DNA from: Cyanobacteria bacterium UBA947
GTDB taxonomy: Bacteria > Cyanobacteriota > Vampirovibrionia > Gastranaerophilales > Gastranaerophilaceae
Length of the DNA stretch: 6,468 nucleotides
Direction of reading: 5' to 3'
NCBI GenBank assembly: GCA_002293275.1
Contig: DBCX01000004.1
Coordinates: forward strand, 1-6,468
Below are positions 1 through 5,275 of this stretch, one piece after another. Position 1 is the first letter of the stretch, and the number at the start of each line of letters is the position of its first letter. A program made the position numbers and the translations under genes. The notes beneath the pieces are model-generated. The model searched no databases, was not told where the DNA came from, and saw nothing but the letters and a program-made list of their open reading frames with translations.

Positions 1-96
1 ATCTTCTTCACCCAATCCGGCTGTGAATACTCCAATCGCTACGAGTTTTTGTGGAAAGCCTATGAAAACAATCCGACAAAAAATATAGTCAATTAA
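1..96 (+). CDS. C-terminal end of an unidentified protein (5' partial)
   Basis: Frame 1 is open from the first base to a TAA at 94-96, giving the last 31 residues of a protein whose start lies left of the window. The tail is rich in aromatic and polar residues (it contains SGCEYSNRYEFLWKAYENNP) and ends KNIVN. It shows no motif, membrane segment or recognisable family signature, so I cannot name a function. The reading is supported by the open frame running off the edge and by the promoter and ribosome binding site of the next gene starting about 30 bases later. No convincing terminator hairpin follows it. A chance open frame of this length is possible. Confidence 0.5.
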   Translation: MFFTQSGCEYSNRYEFLWKAYENNPTKNIVN

Positions 97-101
97 GGGA
101 A

Positions 102-129
102 TTTTCAAAAAAACGACCTGTGTTATAAT
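102..129 (+). promoter_or_regulatory. Extended -10 sigma-70 promoter for the glutaredoxin/Hcp-like unit
   Basis: A perfect extended -10 element, TGTTATAAT, lies at 121-129 (TG, one base, then TATAAT at 124-129). A weak -35 candidate, TTTTCA at 102-107, matches 4 of 6 consensus bases and sits 16 bases upstream. The extended -10 probably carries most of the recognition. The predicted start is near A136, giving a leader of about 15 nt. No operator-like inverted repeat is obvious around it. Confidence 0.7.
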
Positions 130-137
130 TTAGCTAT

Positions 138-146
138 AAAGGAGGT
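138..146 (+). promoter_or_regulatory. Strong ribosome binding site of the glutaredoxin gene
   Basis: AAAGGAGGT at 138-146 is a near-complete complement of the 16S rRNA 3' end and stands 4 bases before the ATG at 151. It fixes the start codon and suggests efficient translation. Confidence 0.85.
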
Positions 147-150
147 TATT

Positions 151-387
151 ATGTTAGAACTTTACGTTTCTGAGGTTTGTCCGTATTGTCACAAGGTTGA
201 AAAATACCTGAGCGATAACAATATTGAGTATACAGAGCGCGATATTGCCGGGCAGGAGAATATGGAAAAACTTTTGCAGCTTGGCGGCAAAATGCAGGTC
301 CCGTTCTTTCATGATACCGAAAAAAACGTCACAATGTACGAGTCAGATGACATAGTTAAATATGTGAAGGAGAACTATGCCGCTTAA
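151..387 (+). CDS. Glutaredoxin (dithiol, CPYC type)
   Basis: A 78-residue cytoplasmic thiol oxidoreductase of the thioredoxin fold, expected to reduce disulfides or protein-glutathione mixed disulfides using reduced glutathione. The active site is C10-P-Y-C13, the classic dithiol glutaredoxin motif, after the first beta strand (LELYVS). The cis-proline is in QVPFF (V50-P51), and the glutathione-contacting ESDD turn is at residues 64-67. The length matches small bacterial GrxC-like proteins, which are usually 75-90 residues. The start is set by a very strong ribosome binding site 4 bases upstream. The last 11 bases overlap the next gene, so the two are almost certainly co-transcribed and translationally coupled. 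That ties this redoxin to the Hcp-like protein rather than to general housekeeping. Because NrdH and other small redoxins share the fold, the exact electron donor (glutathione or thioredoxin reductase) is not settled by sequence alone. Confidence 0.92.
   Translation: MLELYVSEVCPYCHKVEKYLSDNNIEYTERDIAGQENMEKLLQLGGKMQVPFFHDTEKNVTMYESDDIVKYVKENYAA
367..372 (+). promoter_or_regulatory. Ribosome binding site of the Hcp-like gene, inside the glutaredoxin gene
   Basis: AAGGAG at 367-372 precedes the ATG at 377 by 4 bases and lies within the last codons of the glutaredoxin gene. An in-frame TGA at 365-367 rules out any upstream start for the second gene. The start is therefore fixed, and an N-terminal CxxC cannot be hidden upstream. 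Confidence 0.8.
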
Positions 388-1975
388 TCTTTCCGTTAAC
401 AGCGCAGATTTTAGCGAGTGCACCGCACACGGTGCGTGTACGATTTCGCCGAACGTTTCTTCGCTGCAAGAGGCGATGATTATTTTACTGCGGCAGGTTT
501 CGTTTTATCTGCTTAAACTCGAGGGTTTCGGTATAAAGCACGATGATATTGAGTCGGAGATTATAAAACAGGTGGCGTCGATTGATTTGCTCGGTGAATA
601 TCCGGCTGCGCAGACGCTGGGTGTTTTTTCAAAATTCTACATAATGTTTGCCAACCTGAAAAATCTGTACAAGGAAAAATGTATTGACCACAATGTTCCG
701 TGCGCCGAAATAAAAAACAAGATTGTTTTGACGGCGGATTCGGGCGTGAGCTCTATAATCTCTCAGGGTGAAAAAGCGTTTAAAGAAAAATATAAAAAAC
801 TTTCCGAAAACCAGCGCGAGCTCGTAGAGATACTTTTTGGCGTGATGAAAGGTGTGTCCAACAATATAATAACGTATAAGGATTTGGGCAGAGTCTACGA
901 ACCTGCGACCAACACGGTTTTGGATGCGTTTGAACTTTTGAACGACATTAAAATCCCTGCCGCCAAAATAACGGACAAGTTGAACGAGCTTGTCGGGATT
1001 AATGTTGAGCTGGTGAAATTTATTTATGCGGCGGAGACAGAGCTTTACGGGCAGGTGGAAAAAGTTGATGTTGAGCTTTCGTCGCGGCCGGGGCACGCTA
1101 TAATGGTGTCGGGTTCAAGCTTGAAGGATTTGTATTCCGTGTTGGAGATGACAAAAAATAAGGATATTGATGTTTATTCAAACGGGAACCTGCTTATTGC
1201 GCACAGCTACCCGAACCTGCGCAGCTACCCGAATTTCCGCGGGCATTTTGGTGCGGGGATTGACGGTTCAATTATGGATTTGGCGACTTTTCCGGGCTCG
1301 ATTTTACTCACAAAAAACCAGTCCAGAAGCGTGGAATATCTTTACCGCGGCAGACTTTTTACAACCGATGATGTTGCGACAAAAGGCGTTTCAAAAATTA
1401 ACAGTGATGATATGTCGGAGCTTTTGGAAAGCGCGATGAAAACCGGCGGATTCAAGACCGGCCGGACAAAAGGCACTGTTTCAATCGGGTTTGATTACGA
1501 CAAATTGGATAAGGATTTGGATTCAATTGCGAAAAAATTCAAGAACAAAACTTATAAAAAACTTATTATGGTCGGGTTTGCGGGCGACACGCAAAAACAG
1601 GCGCAGTATTTTGAAAAACTTTTTTCAAAACTGCCTGATGATGTGTTTTTGATAAGCATGTCCTACGAAGCTGATTGCGGCAACACGCTGACGCTGAACC
1701 CCGGCCGCAGCTACTCGCTTGTTTACAGCATTATGAGCAAAATTTTTGACAAGCTGCCTGTCGCGCCGGAAGATGTTTCGGTATTTTTGTCAAGGTGTGA
1801 TGTCAGGTCGTTGTCTAATATAATAAATTTTAAAAACCGCGGTTTTAATGTGTTTTTGTCAAACTGTTCGCCGCGCGTGATTAACCCTGCGACGTTGAAA
1901 GCGTTTCGCAAAATTTTCAAAATCCGTGAAACATCCACACCAAAAAAAGATTTGGCGATTATTAGCGAAGATTAA
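377..1975 (+). CDS. Hybrid cluster protein (Hcp/prismane)-like protein lacking the cluster ligands
   Basis: This 532-residue protein resembles Hcp (hydroxylamine reductase, NO reductase/S-nitrosylase family) along its whole length. Seen directly: an N-terminal ECTAHGACT (C15, C21) resembling the second half of the Hcp N-terminal iron-sulfur motif, then SLQEAM; VSGSSLKDL at 244-252; a core at 267-314 containing AHSYP, SYPNF, GHFG and FPGSILLTKN; LYRGRLFTTDDV at 322-333; and a C-terminal Rossmann-like part ending near STPKKDL. From memory of family sequences, the hybrid-cluster ligands align to S247 (His), N271 (Glu), Q315 (Cys), F401 (Cys), Y430 (Cys), about S445 (Cys) and D475 (Glu). None is kept, and the first CxxC is also missing. 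The length is normal for Hcp (about 530-550), and the frame is open with codon use like its neighbours. I therefore read it as a functional pseudoenzyme, not a decayed gene. It is coupled to the glutaredoxin gene. Family membership is fairly sure; its activity is unknown. Confidence 0.82.
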   Translation: MPLNLSVNSADFSECTAHGACTISPNVSSLQEAMIILLRQVSFYLLKLEGFGIKHDDIESEIIKQVASIDLLGEYPAAQTLGVFSKFYIMFANLKNLYKEKCIDHNVPCAEIKNKIVLTADSGVSSIISQGEKAFKEKYKKLSENQRELVEILFGVMKGVSNNIITYKDLGRVYEPATNTVLDAFELLNDIKIPAAKITDKLNELVGINVELVKFIYAAETELYGQVEKVDVELSSRPGHAIMVSGSSLKDLYSVLEMTKNKDIDVYSNGNLLIAHSYPNLRSYPNFRGHFGAGIDGSIMDLATFPGSILLTKNQSRSVEYLYRGRLFTTDDVATKGVSKINSDDMSELLESAMKTGGFKTGRTKGTVSIGFDYDKLDKDLDSIAKKFKNKTYKKLIMVGFAGDTQKQAQYFEKLFSKLPDDVFLISMSYEADCGNTLTLNPGRSYSLVYSIMSKIFDKLPVAPEDVSVFLSRCDVRSLSNIINFKNRGFNVFLSNCSPRVINPATLKAFRKIFKIRETSTPKKDLAIISED

Positions 1976-1979
1976 ATGC

Positions 1980-2002
1980 GGCTTGCGCGTTGCGCGGCAG
2001 CC
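1980..2002. terminator. Possible weak bidirectional terminator hairpin between convergent genes
   Basis: In the 52-base gap between the Hcp-like gene and rpsG, GGCT/AGCC plus GC-rich inner pairs can form an imperfect stem of about 8 pairs. It has two single-base bulges and a 5-base loop. No real U-tract follows on either strand, only short runs of three T. It is the sole candidate for ending either transcript here, and transcripts may instead read into each other. Confidence 0.3.
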
Positions 2003-2027
2003 TCAATTTGCCCTTCTGTTTACCCAT

Positions 2028-2498
2028 TTAGTAGCGGTAGTGAGCGAACGCTTTGTTAGCTTCGGCCATTTTGTGGGTATCTTCACGTTTTTTGCAGGCT
2101 GAGCCTGTACCGTTTGACGCGTCTATCAACTCGGCGGATAACTTGTCAATAAAAGATTTACCGCCGCGTTTTTTCGCCGCCTCAATAAGCCATGAAGATG
2201 ACAGTGCAAAGCCTCTGTCGGGTTTAACTTCTATTGGCACCTGGTATGTTGAACCGCCGATACGGCGTGCTTTTACTTCAAGAAGCGGTGTTGCGTTTTT
2301 GAGCGCTTTGCCGAAAACTTCCATCGGTTTTTCTTTTGTACGTTCGCCGATTTTTGTCATTGTTGAGTAGACAATTTTTTCAGCGAGTGACTTTTTGCCG
2401 CGCCGCATAACACGGTTGATAAATTTTGAAACTTCAACGCTGCTATAAATAGGGTCTGCCAACGGAATACGTTTAGGCGGTTTACTTCTTCTGCTCAT
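2028..2498 (-). CDS. rpsG: Small ribosomal subunit protein S7 (uS7)
   Basis: S7 is a primary binder of the 3' major (head) domain of 16S rRNA and helps form the E-site/mRNA exit channel. The 156 residues match the usual bacterial length. Diagnostic stretches include the N-terminal MSRRSKPPKR, the KFINRVMRRGKKSLAEKIVY region (residues 25-44), RRIGGSTYQVPIEV (78-91) and a C-terminal KREDTHKMAEANKAFAHYRY. The start is well supported: GGAGGT (2504-2509) lies 5 bases upstream, inside the end of rpsL, and the ATG shares one base with the rpsL stop (TAATG). It is co-transcribed with rpsL. Unusually, no fusA follows: the gene ends 52 bases from a convergent gene, so this str-type operon stops here. 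Confidence 0.98.
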   Translation of the reverse strand: MSRRSKPPKRIPLADPIYSSVEVSKFINRVMRRGKKSLAEKIVYSTMTKIGERTKEKPMEVFGKALKNATPLLEVKARRIGGSTYQVPIEVKPDRGFALSSSWLIEAAKKRGGKSFIDKLSAELIDASNGTGSACKKREDTHKMAEANKAFAHYRY

Positions 2499-2881
2499 TA
2501 CTTACCTCCATCCTTTGGTCTTTTCGCGCCGTATTTAGAGCGGCTTTTTGAGCGTTTTGCAACGCCGGCTGTATCAAGTGTCCCGCGAACAATGTGGTAA
2601 CGAACCCCCGGTAAATCTTTAACCCGGCCGCCTCTTATAAGAACAACACTGTGCTCTTGAAGGTTGTGACCGATACCCGGGATGTATGAAGAAACCTCAA
2701 ACCCGTTAGTCAAGCGGACTCTGGCAACTTTTCTAAGCGCTGAGTTCGGTTTTTTAGGTGTGGTTGTGTAAACTCTTGTGCAAACCCCGCGGCGTTGTGG
2801 GCAATCCATAAGGGCCGGAGATTTTGTTTTGTAGACAAGCTTTTTGCGCTCTTGGCGTACAAGCTGGTTAATTGTCGGCAT
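2498..2881 (-). CDS. rpsL: Small ribosomal subunit protein S12 (uS12)
   Basis: S12 sits at the decoding centre of the 30S subunit and governs translational accuracy. The 127-residue protein begins MPTINQLVR and contains CPQRRGVCTRVYTTTPKKPN (27-46), the GFEV segment and GHNLQEHSV, then GGRVKDLPGVRYHIVRG (84-100), all hallmarks of the family. Lysines at 43 and 88, the classic streptomycin-resistance positions counted with Met1, are wild type, so the sequence predicts a drug-sensitive S12. D89 is the residue methylthiolated in some bacteria. A longer frame starts at 2929, but its 16 extra residues have no S12 counterpart and run through the leader hairpins. GAAAGG at 2891-2896, 9 bases upstream of the ATG at 2881, supports the shorter start. 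The C-terminal GGK tail is a little longer than in E. coli. It has its own promoter and overlaps rpsG by one base. Confidence 0.98.
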   Translation of the reverse strand: MPTINQLVRQERKKLVYKTKSPALMDCPQRRGVCTRVYTTTPKKPNSALRKVARVRLTNGFEVSSYIPGIGHNLQEHSVVLIRGGRVKDLPGVRYHIVRGTLDTAGVAKRSKSRSKYGAKRPKDGGK

Positions 2882-2910
2882 TTTGTTTTTCCTTTCGTCA
2901 TTACGTCTAA

Positions 2911-2927
2911 GCGGGACTTCAACCCGC
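2911..2927 (-). repeat. Inverted repeat/hairpin resembling a tRNA T-arm
   Basis: GCGGG and CCCGC form a perfect 5-bp stem around the 7-base loop TTGAAGT. The stem length and loop length equal those of a tRNA T-arm. From memory, the whole 17-mer differs by one base from the T-arm of E. coli tRNA-Leu(UAA). No complete tRNA can be built here: the 7 bases after it have no matching 5' acceptor strand upstream, and there is no D or anticodon arm or CCA. Confidence 0.6.
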
Positions 2928-2929
2928 AA

Positions 2930-2943
2930 CTCCCGAACGGGAG
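2930..2943 (-). repeat. Inverted repeat/hairpin upstream of the T-arm-like element
   Basis: CTCCC and GGGAG form a perfect stem closing a GTTC loop. It sits two bases 5' of the T-arm-like hairpin, the place a long variable arm would occupy in a leucine or serine tRNA. No T-tract follows, so it is not an intrinsic terminator. Confidence 0.6.
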
Positions 2944-2961
2944 GACCAGTGCTATGACATT

Positions 2962-2990
2962 ATTAAATTACAAACAAAAACCGATGTCAA
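2962..2990 (-). promoter_or_regulatory. Sigma-70 promoter of rpsL-rpsG
   Basis: On the minus strand a perfect -35, TTGACA (2990-2985), is followed by a 17-base spacer and TTTAAT (2967-2962), 5 of 6 bases of the -10 consensus. The predicted start is A2955. This is the best two-part promoter in the window, as expected for ribosomal protein genes. It begins only about 10 bases beyond the stop of the upstream minus-strand gene. Confidence 0.8.
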
Positions 2991-2999
2991 GAATATTTT

Positions 3000-3581
3000 T
3001 TAGCCAAAACATTTGTGTTTACGGATTGAGAACACATCTTTGAGCAGGCGGCGCGAGGCTATCCCCAAATCTTCCCAGTTAAAATTGCGGTCAGGCTGGC
3101 CAAACCGTGACAAATGCCGTTTGCCGTCAACGCGTTTAACTCTAATCTTGAATTTTTTTAAAATTCCGTCAAAATCTTCTGATTCAATCAGAGGTGTCAA
3201 TTCTGTTTTGAGTTTGTCAAAGCGGACTTTTGATTTTTTTGCGGAGTAAATATCACCTTTGAATTTTCCTGCGTTTAGCTTGTTTTGTTTAATCAAATTT
3301 TCAATACGGTCTACGTGTTTAAACGGTACTTTCCCTTGTCTGTCGGCTTGAATTTCCGTAACGCGGTTCCCTTTAAGCTCAACACGTACAAGAGGTTCAC
3401 CTTTTTCTACATATACAAACGCATCACCGGTTTTTGAATTTACGGACCAATCCGGGCGCGAGAATGTTTTTAGTTCGTCCTTAATCATACCAAACATTTC
3501 AGGATTTTTGTGTGTGGACGGGAATTTTATCCATCCGGACGGTGATTCGTTAAATATATCTATTATTGGTGCTATTCGCAT
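3000..3581 (-). CDS. Protein of unknown function, basic, 193 residues
   Basis: I do not recognise this protein. It begins MRIAPIIDIF and has no signal peptide or membrane segment. The first half looks like a small beta-rich fold with a strand/turn pattern (SKTGDAFVYVEKGEPLVRVE, then KGNRVTEIQADRQGK). The second half is strongly basic and probably helical (SAKKSKVRFDKLKTEL; FKIRVKRVDGKRHLSRFG), ending SIRKHKCFG. The basic character would fit nucleic acid or ribosome contact, but no known motif supports that. An ATG two codons earlier (3587) is possible, but the only Shine-Dalgarno-like bases, GGA at 3589-3591, touch it, whereas they lie 7 bases before 3581. The gene follows the Ycf45-type ATPase gene by about 40 bases on the same strand, with no terminator between, so both are probably one transcript. 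It ends just before the rpsL promoter. Codon use resembles its neighbours. Confidence 0.75.
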   Translation of the reverse strand: MRIAPIIDIFNESPSGWIKFPSTHKNPEMFGMIKDELKTFSRPDWSVNSKTGDAFVYVEKGEPLVRVELKGNRVTEIQADRQGKVPFKHVDRIENLIKQNKLNAGKFKGDIYSAKKSKVRFDKLKTELTPLIESEDFDGILKKFKIRVKRVDGKRHLSRFGQPDRNFNWEDLGIASRRLLKDVFSIRKHKCFG

Positions 3582-3623
3582 GCTCATATCCGTCTAAAAC
3601 CGTGTAAAAATAAAAATTGCCTT

Positions 3624-5207
3624 TTACTTTGAAATTTTTAACCTGCGCTCCTGACCATCGCCGATACTTTCGCCTTTGAGGTTGTATTGTTCAACAAGCT
3701 CGTGCTGAAGCTTGCGAATATGGTTGTTCTGGGGGTTAAGCTCAATTTCCGGCGCGCCTGAGTTGATTTTTTCAATGGCGTCTTTGACTTCATCAAGTGC
3801 GCGTTCTGTGTCGTCGCAATATCCCAAAACAGGCTCCGCATCAAGCTGCAGGGCCTCTTTCAGCACCTTTTGCAGCTGCGCCATTGAATTTGTTTTGACA
3901 AAGAAGACTTGCAGCCGGTAGTCGTTTGCGGTGCTGAGGATTTTTGCGCCGCCTTTGGCAAAGTTTTTGTGCGCGATAACGATGTCCGCATCGTCTATGT
4001 TGCGGGTGATTTCAACGTTCAGGTCAAGACGCTCGATAATTTTTTCAACAATGGAGCGCGAGACCGCGTACAGATAAATCTTTTTAAATTTCTTCATTTC
4101 TTCCACGTATTTTTGGCGTGAGAAGCTGAATTTCAGGCTGTCTGTGGCATCGGGCAGAATTTTGCTCTCAAGCTTGTTTATTTCGTGGGTGATTGTTTGG
4201 GCGGGAGTTTCGGGTTCGGGCGTGTCATAAATTTTGTCAACCTTGCGGATTTCAGGACGGATTGGCCAGCCGCGCAGTATGTAATCAACGGCCTCGGCGG
4301 CGTTTTTGTAGACAGCGAGCGTGCTGCGGTCAAGAATTTCTATCACGATATCAAATGTGGGTTGTTTTTCGCGTTCCAGCACGGTTTTTTGCGATGCGCG
4401 GCGCTTTGCCTCATCATCGCCCAGCGTGACGGATTGAACCCCGCCGACAAGGTCGGATAGGGTCGGGTTTTTGATTAAGTTTTCAAGGCAGTTTCCGTGC
4501 GCGGTTGCGATAAGCATGACCCCGCGTTCCGCGATGGTGCGCGCGGCGTGGGCTTCGGCCTCGGTACCGATTTCGTCAACAACAATGACCTCAGGGGTGT
4601 GGTTCTCAACGGCCTCAATCATAATATCTTTTTGGTATTCAGGCTGGCGAACCTGCATCCGGCGCGCGTGGCCGATGGCAGGGTGCGGGTTGTCGCCGTC
4701 ACCTGCGATTTCGTTTGAGGTGTCAACGATAACAACGCGTTTGCCAAGGTCGTCGGCTACAAGGCGGGAGATTTCGCGCAGTTTTGTTGTTTTCCCCACA
4801 CCCGGACGGCCGAGAAACAGTATACTTTTGCCAAGCGAGCAGATATCTTTTATGCAGGCGATTGTACCGGTTACGACGCGGCCGATACGGCAAGTCAGAC
4901 CGATAACCTTGTCCTGACGGTTGCGGATTGCGCTTATGCGGTGCAGGGTTCCTGCGATACCCGAGCGGTTGTCCTTTGTAAACTCAGGGATTTTACCGGT
5001 CGTGTAGGTCAAATCCTCATCGGTTATAAAATCGCAGTCCAGATATTCAATCCGGCCGCCGGCATGGCGGATTTCGGGCGTGCGGCCAAGGTCAAGAACA
5101 ATCTCTATCGCATCTGTCATTTTGTCACATGTAATGTGGCGGCGTACTTTTTCGGGTAAAACCGATGCCAGCTTATCCAAATCATTTTGAAACTGAATAT
5201 TGCTCAT
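3624..5207 (-). CDS. ycf45: Ycf45-type R3H domain AAA/RecA-like ATPase
   Basis: A 527-residue cytoplasmic ATPase of the SpoIIIAA-like P-loop class, best known from cyanobacteria and plastids (Ycf45). Its precise role is not established; a nucleic-acid-linked job is suggested by its R3H domain. Order of parts: an N-terminal region (1-100) with DLDKLASVLPEKVRRHI and DNRSGIAGTLHRISAIRNR leading into the ATPase; Walker A GRPGVGKT (133-140); VDTSNEIAGDGDNPHPAIG (161-179), a family hallmark; Walker B VIVVDE (207-212); TAHG (235-238) followed by NPTLSDLVGG; a variable proline/glutamate-rich linker around 325-350; a second domain beginning IYLYAVSRSIVE; and a C-terminal R3H motif R498-x3-H502 within the IRKLQHELVEQYNL segment. 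I chose the start MSNIQF because a longer frame from 5291 runs into leuD and its promoter. No Shine-Dalgarno lies before this ATG. It heads a likely operon with the unknown 193-residue gene. Confidence 0.93.
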   Translation of the reverse strand: MSNIQFQNDLDKLASVLPEKVRRHITCDKMTDAIEIVLDLGRTPEIRHAGGRIEYLDCDFITDEDLTYTTGKIPEFTKDNRSGIAGTLHRISAIRNRQDKVIGLTCRIGRVVTGTIACIKDICSLGKSILFLGRPGVGKTTKLREISRLVADDLGKRVVIVDTSNEIAGDGDNPHPAIGHARRMQVRQPEYQKDIMIEAVENHTPEVIVVDEIGTEAEAHAARTIAERGVMLIATAHGNCLENLIKNPTLSDLVGGVQSVTLGDDEAKRRASQKTVLEREKQPTFDIVIEILDRSTLAVYKNAAEAVDYILRGWPIRPEIRKVDKIYDTPEPETPAQTITHEINKLESKILPDATDSLKFSFSRQKYVEEMKKFKKIYLYAVSRSIVEKIIERLDLNVEITRNIDDADIVIAHKNFAKGGAKILSTANDYRLQVFFVKTNSMAQLQKVLKEALQLDAEPVLGYCDDTERALDEVKDAIEKINSGAPEIELNPQNNHIRKLQHELVEQYNLKGESIGDGQERRLKISK

Positions 5208-5216
5208 CTCAATAGG

Positions 5217-5245
5217 AGTGTACCATATTTTTGTGCTATAATCAA
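5217..5245 (-). promoter_or_regulatory. Candidate promoter of the Ycf45-type gene, implying a near-leaderless mRNA
   Basis: On the minus strand TTGATT (5245-5240) and TACACT (5222-5217) are separated by 17 bases, each matching 4 of 6 consensus bases. The start would fall near 5210, only about 3 bases before the ATG at 5207. This agrees with the lack of a ribosome binding site. Another weak arrangement, using TTTACA further upstream, has a poor -10 match. Confidence 0.4.
5234..5242 (+). promoter_or_regulatory. Extended -10 promoter of leuD-pgk
   Basis: TGCTATAAT at 5234-5242 is a perfect extended -10 (TGnTATAAT). No -35 resembling TTGACA lies 16-18 bases upstream, so it depends on the TG element. 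The start is expected near G5249, leaving a leader of about 27 nt before the leuD ATG. The hexamer overlaps the -35 of the candidate divergent promoter. Confidence 0.7.
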
Positions 5246-5275
5246 TTTGTAAACAATTAAAAAGAGTGGGAGCAA

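Larger units (their letters stand above)
2882..2955 (-). promoter_or_regulatory. Structured 5' leader of rpsL-rpsG mRNA (two adjacent hairpins)
   Basis: From the predicted start at A2955 (minus strand) the leader is about 74 nt. It contains CTCCCGTTCGGGAG (2943-2930; 5-6 bp stem) and, two bases later, GCGGGTTGAAGTCCCGC (2927-2911; 5 bp stem, 7-base loop). The ribosome binding site follows about 15 bases downstream. Leaders of ribosomal protein operons are often bound by one of the encoded proteins. With no room for an S7 site between rpsL and rpsG, this leader is the natural place for such control, but that is inference. The second hairpin also resembles a tRNA T-arm (see findings). Confidence 0.55.

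Noticed and set aside
629..1096. 155-codon minus-strand open frame opposite the Hcp-like gene
   Set aside because: Its Phe/Arg-rich composition is typical of a mirrored Lys/Leu-rich gene, with no ribosome binding site or recognisable motif.
1205..1233. Direct repeat AGCTACCCGAA (1205-1215 and 1223-1233)
   Set aside because: It encodes the paired YP motifs (HSYPN, RSYPN) that Hcp proteins naturally have at this site, so protein constraint explains it.
377..1975. Carbon monoxide dehydrogenase (CooS) instead of an Hcp relative
   Set aside because: CODH shares the fold, but the length, the N-terminal CT...GAC..SP..SLQ pattern, the paired YP motifs and the STPKKDL ending fit Hcp much better.
2882..2929. 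16-residue N-terminal extension of S12 from an ATG at 2929
   Set aside because: The extra residues have no S12 counterpart, the stretch is the hairpin leader, and MPTINQLV with a proper ribosome binding site gives the family's normal start.
2911..2943. A genuine tRNA gene in the rpsL leader
   Set aside because: Only a variable-arm-like and a T-arm-like hairpin exist; no acceptor 5' strand, D-arm, anticodon arm or CCA can be placed upstream.
4471..4917. 148-codon plus-strand open frame opposite the ATPase domain
   Set aside because: It lies antisense to the conserved Walker region, has low-complexity Ser/Arg/Thr composition and no family resemblance. It is a shadow of the real gene.
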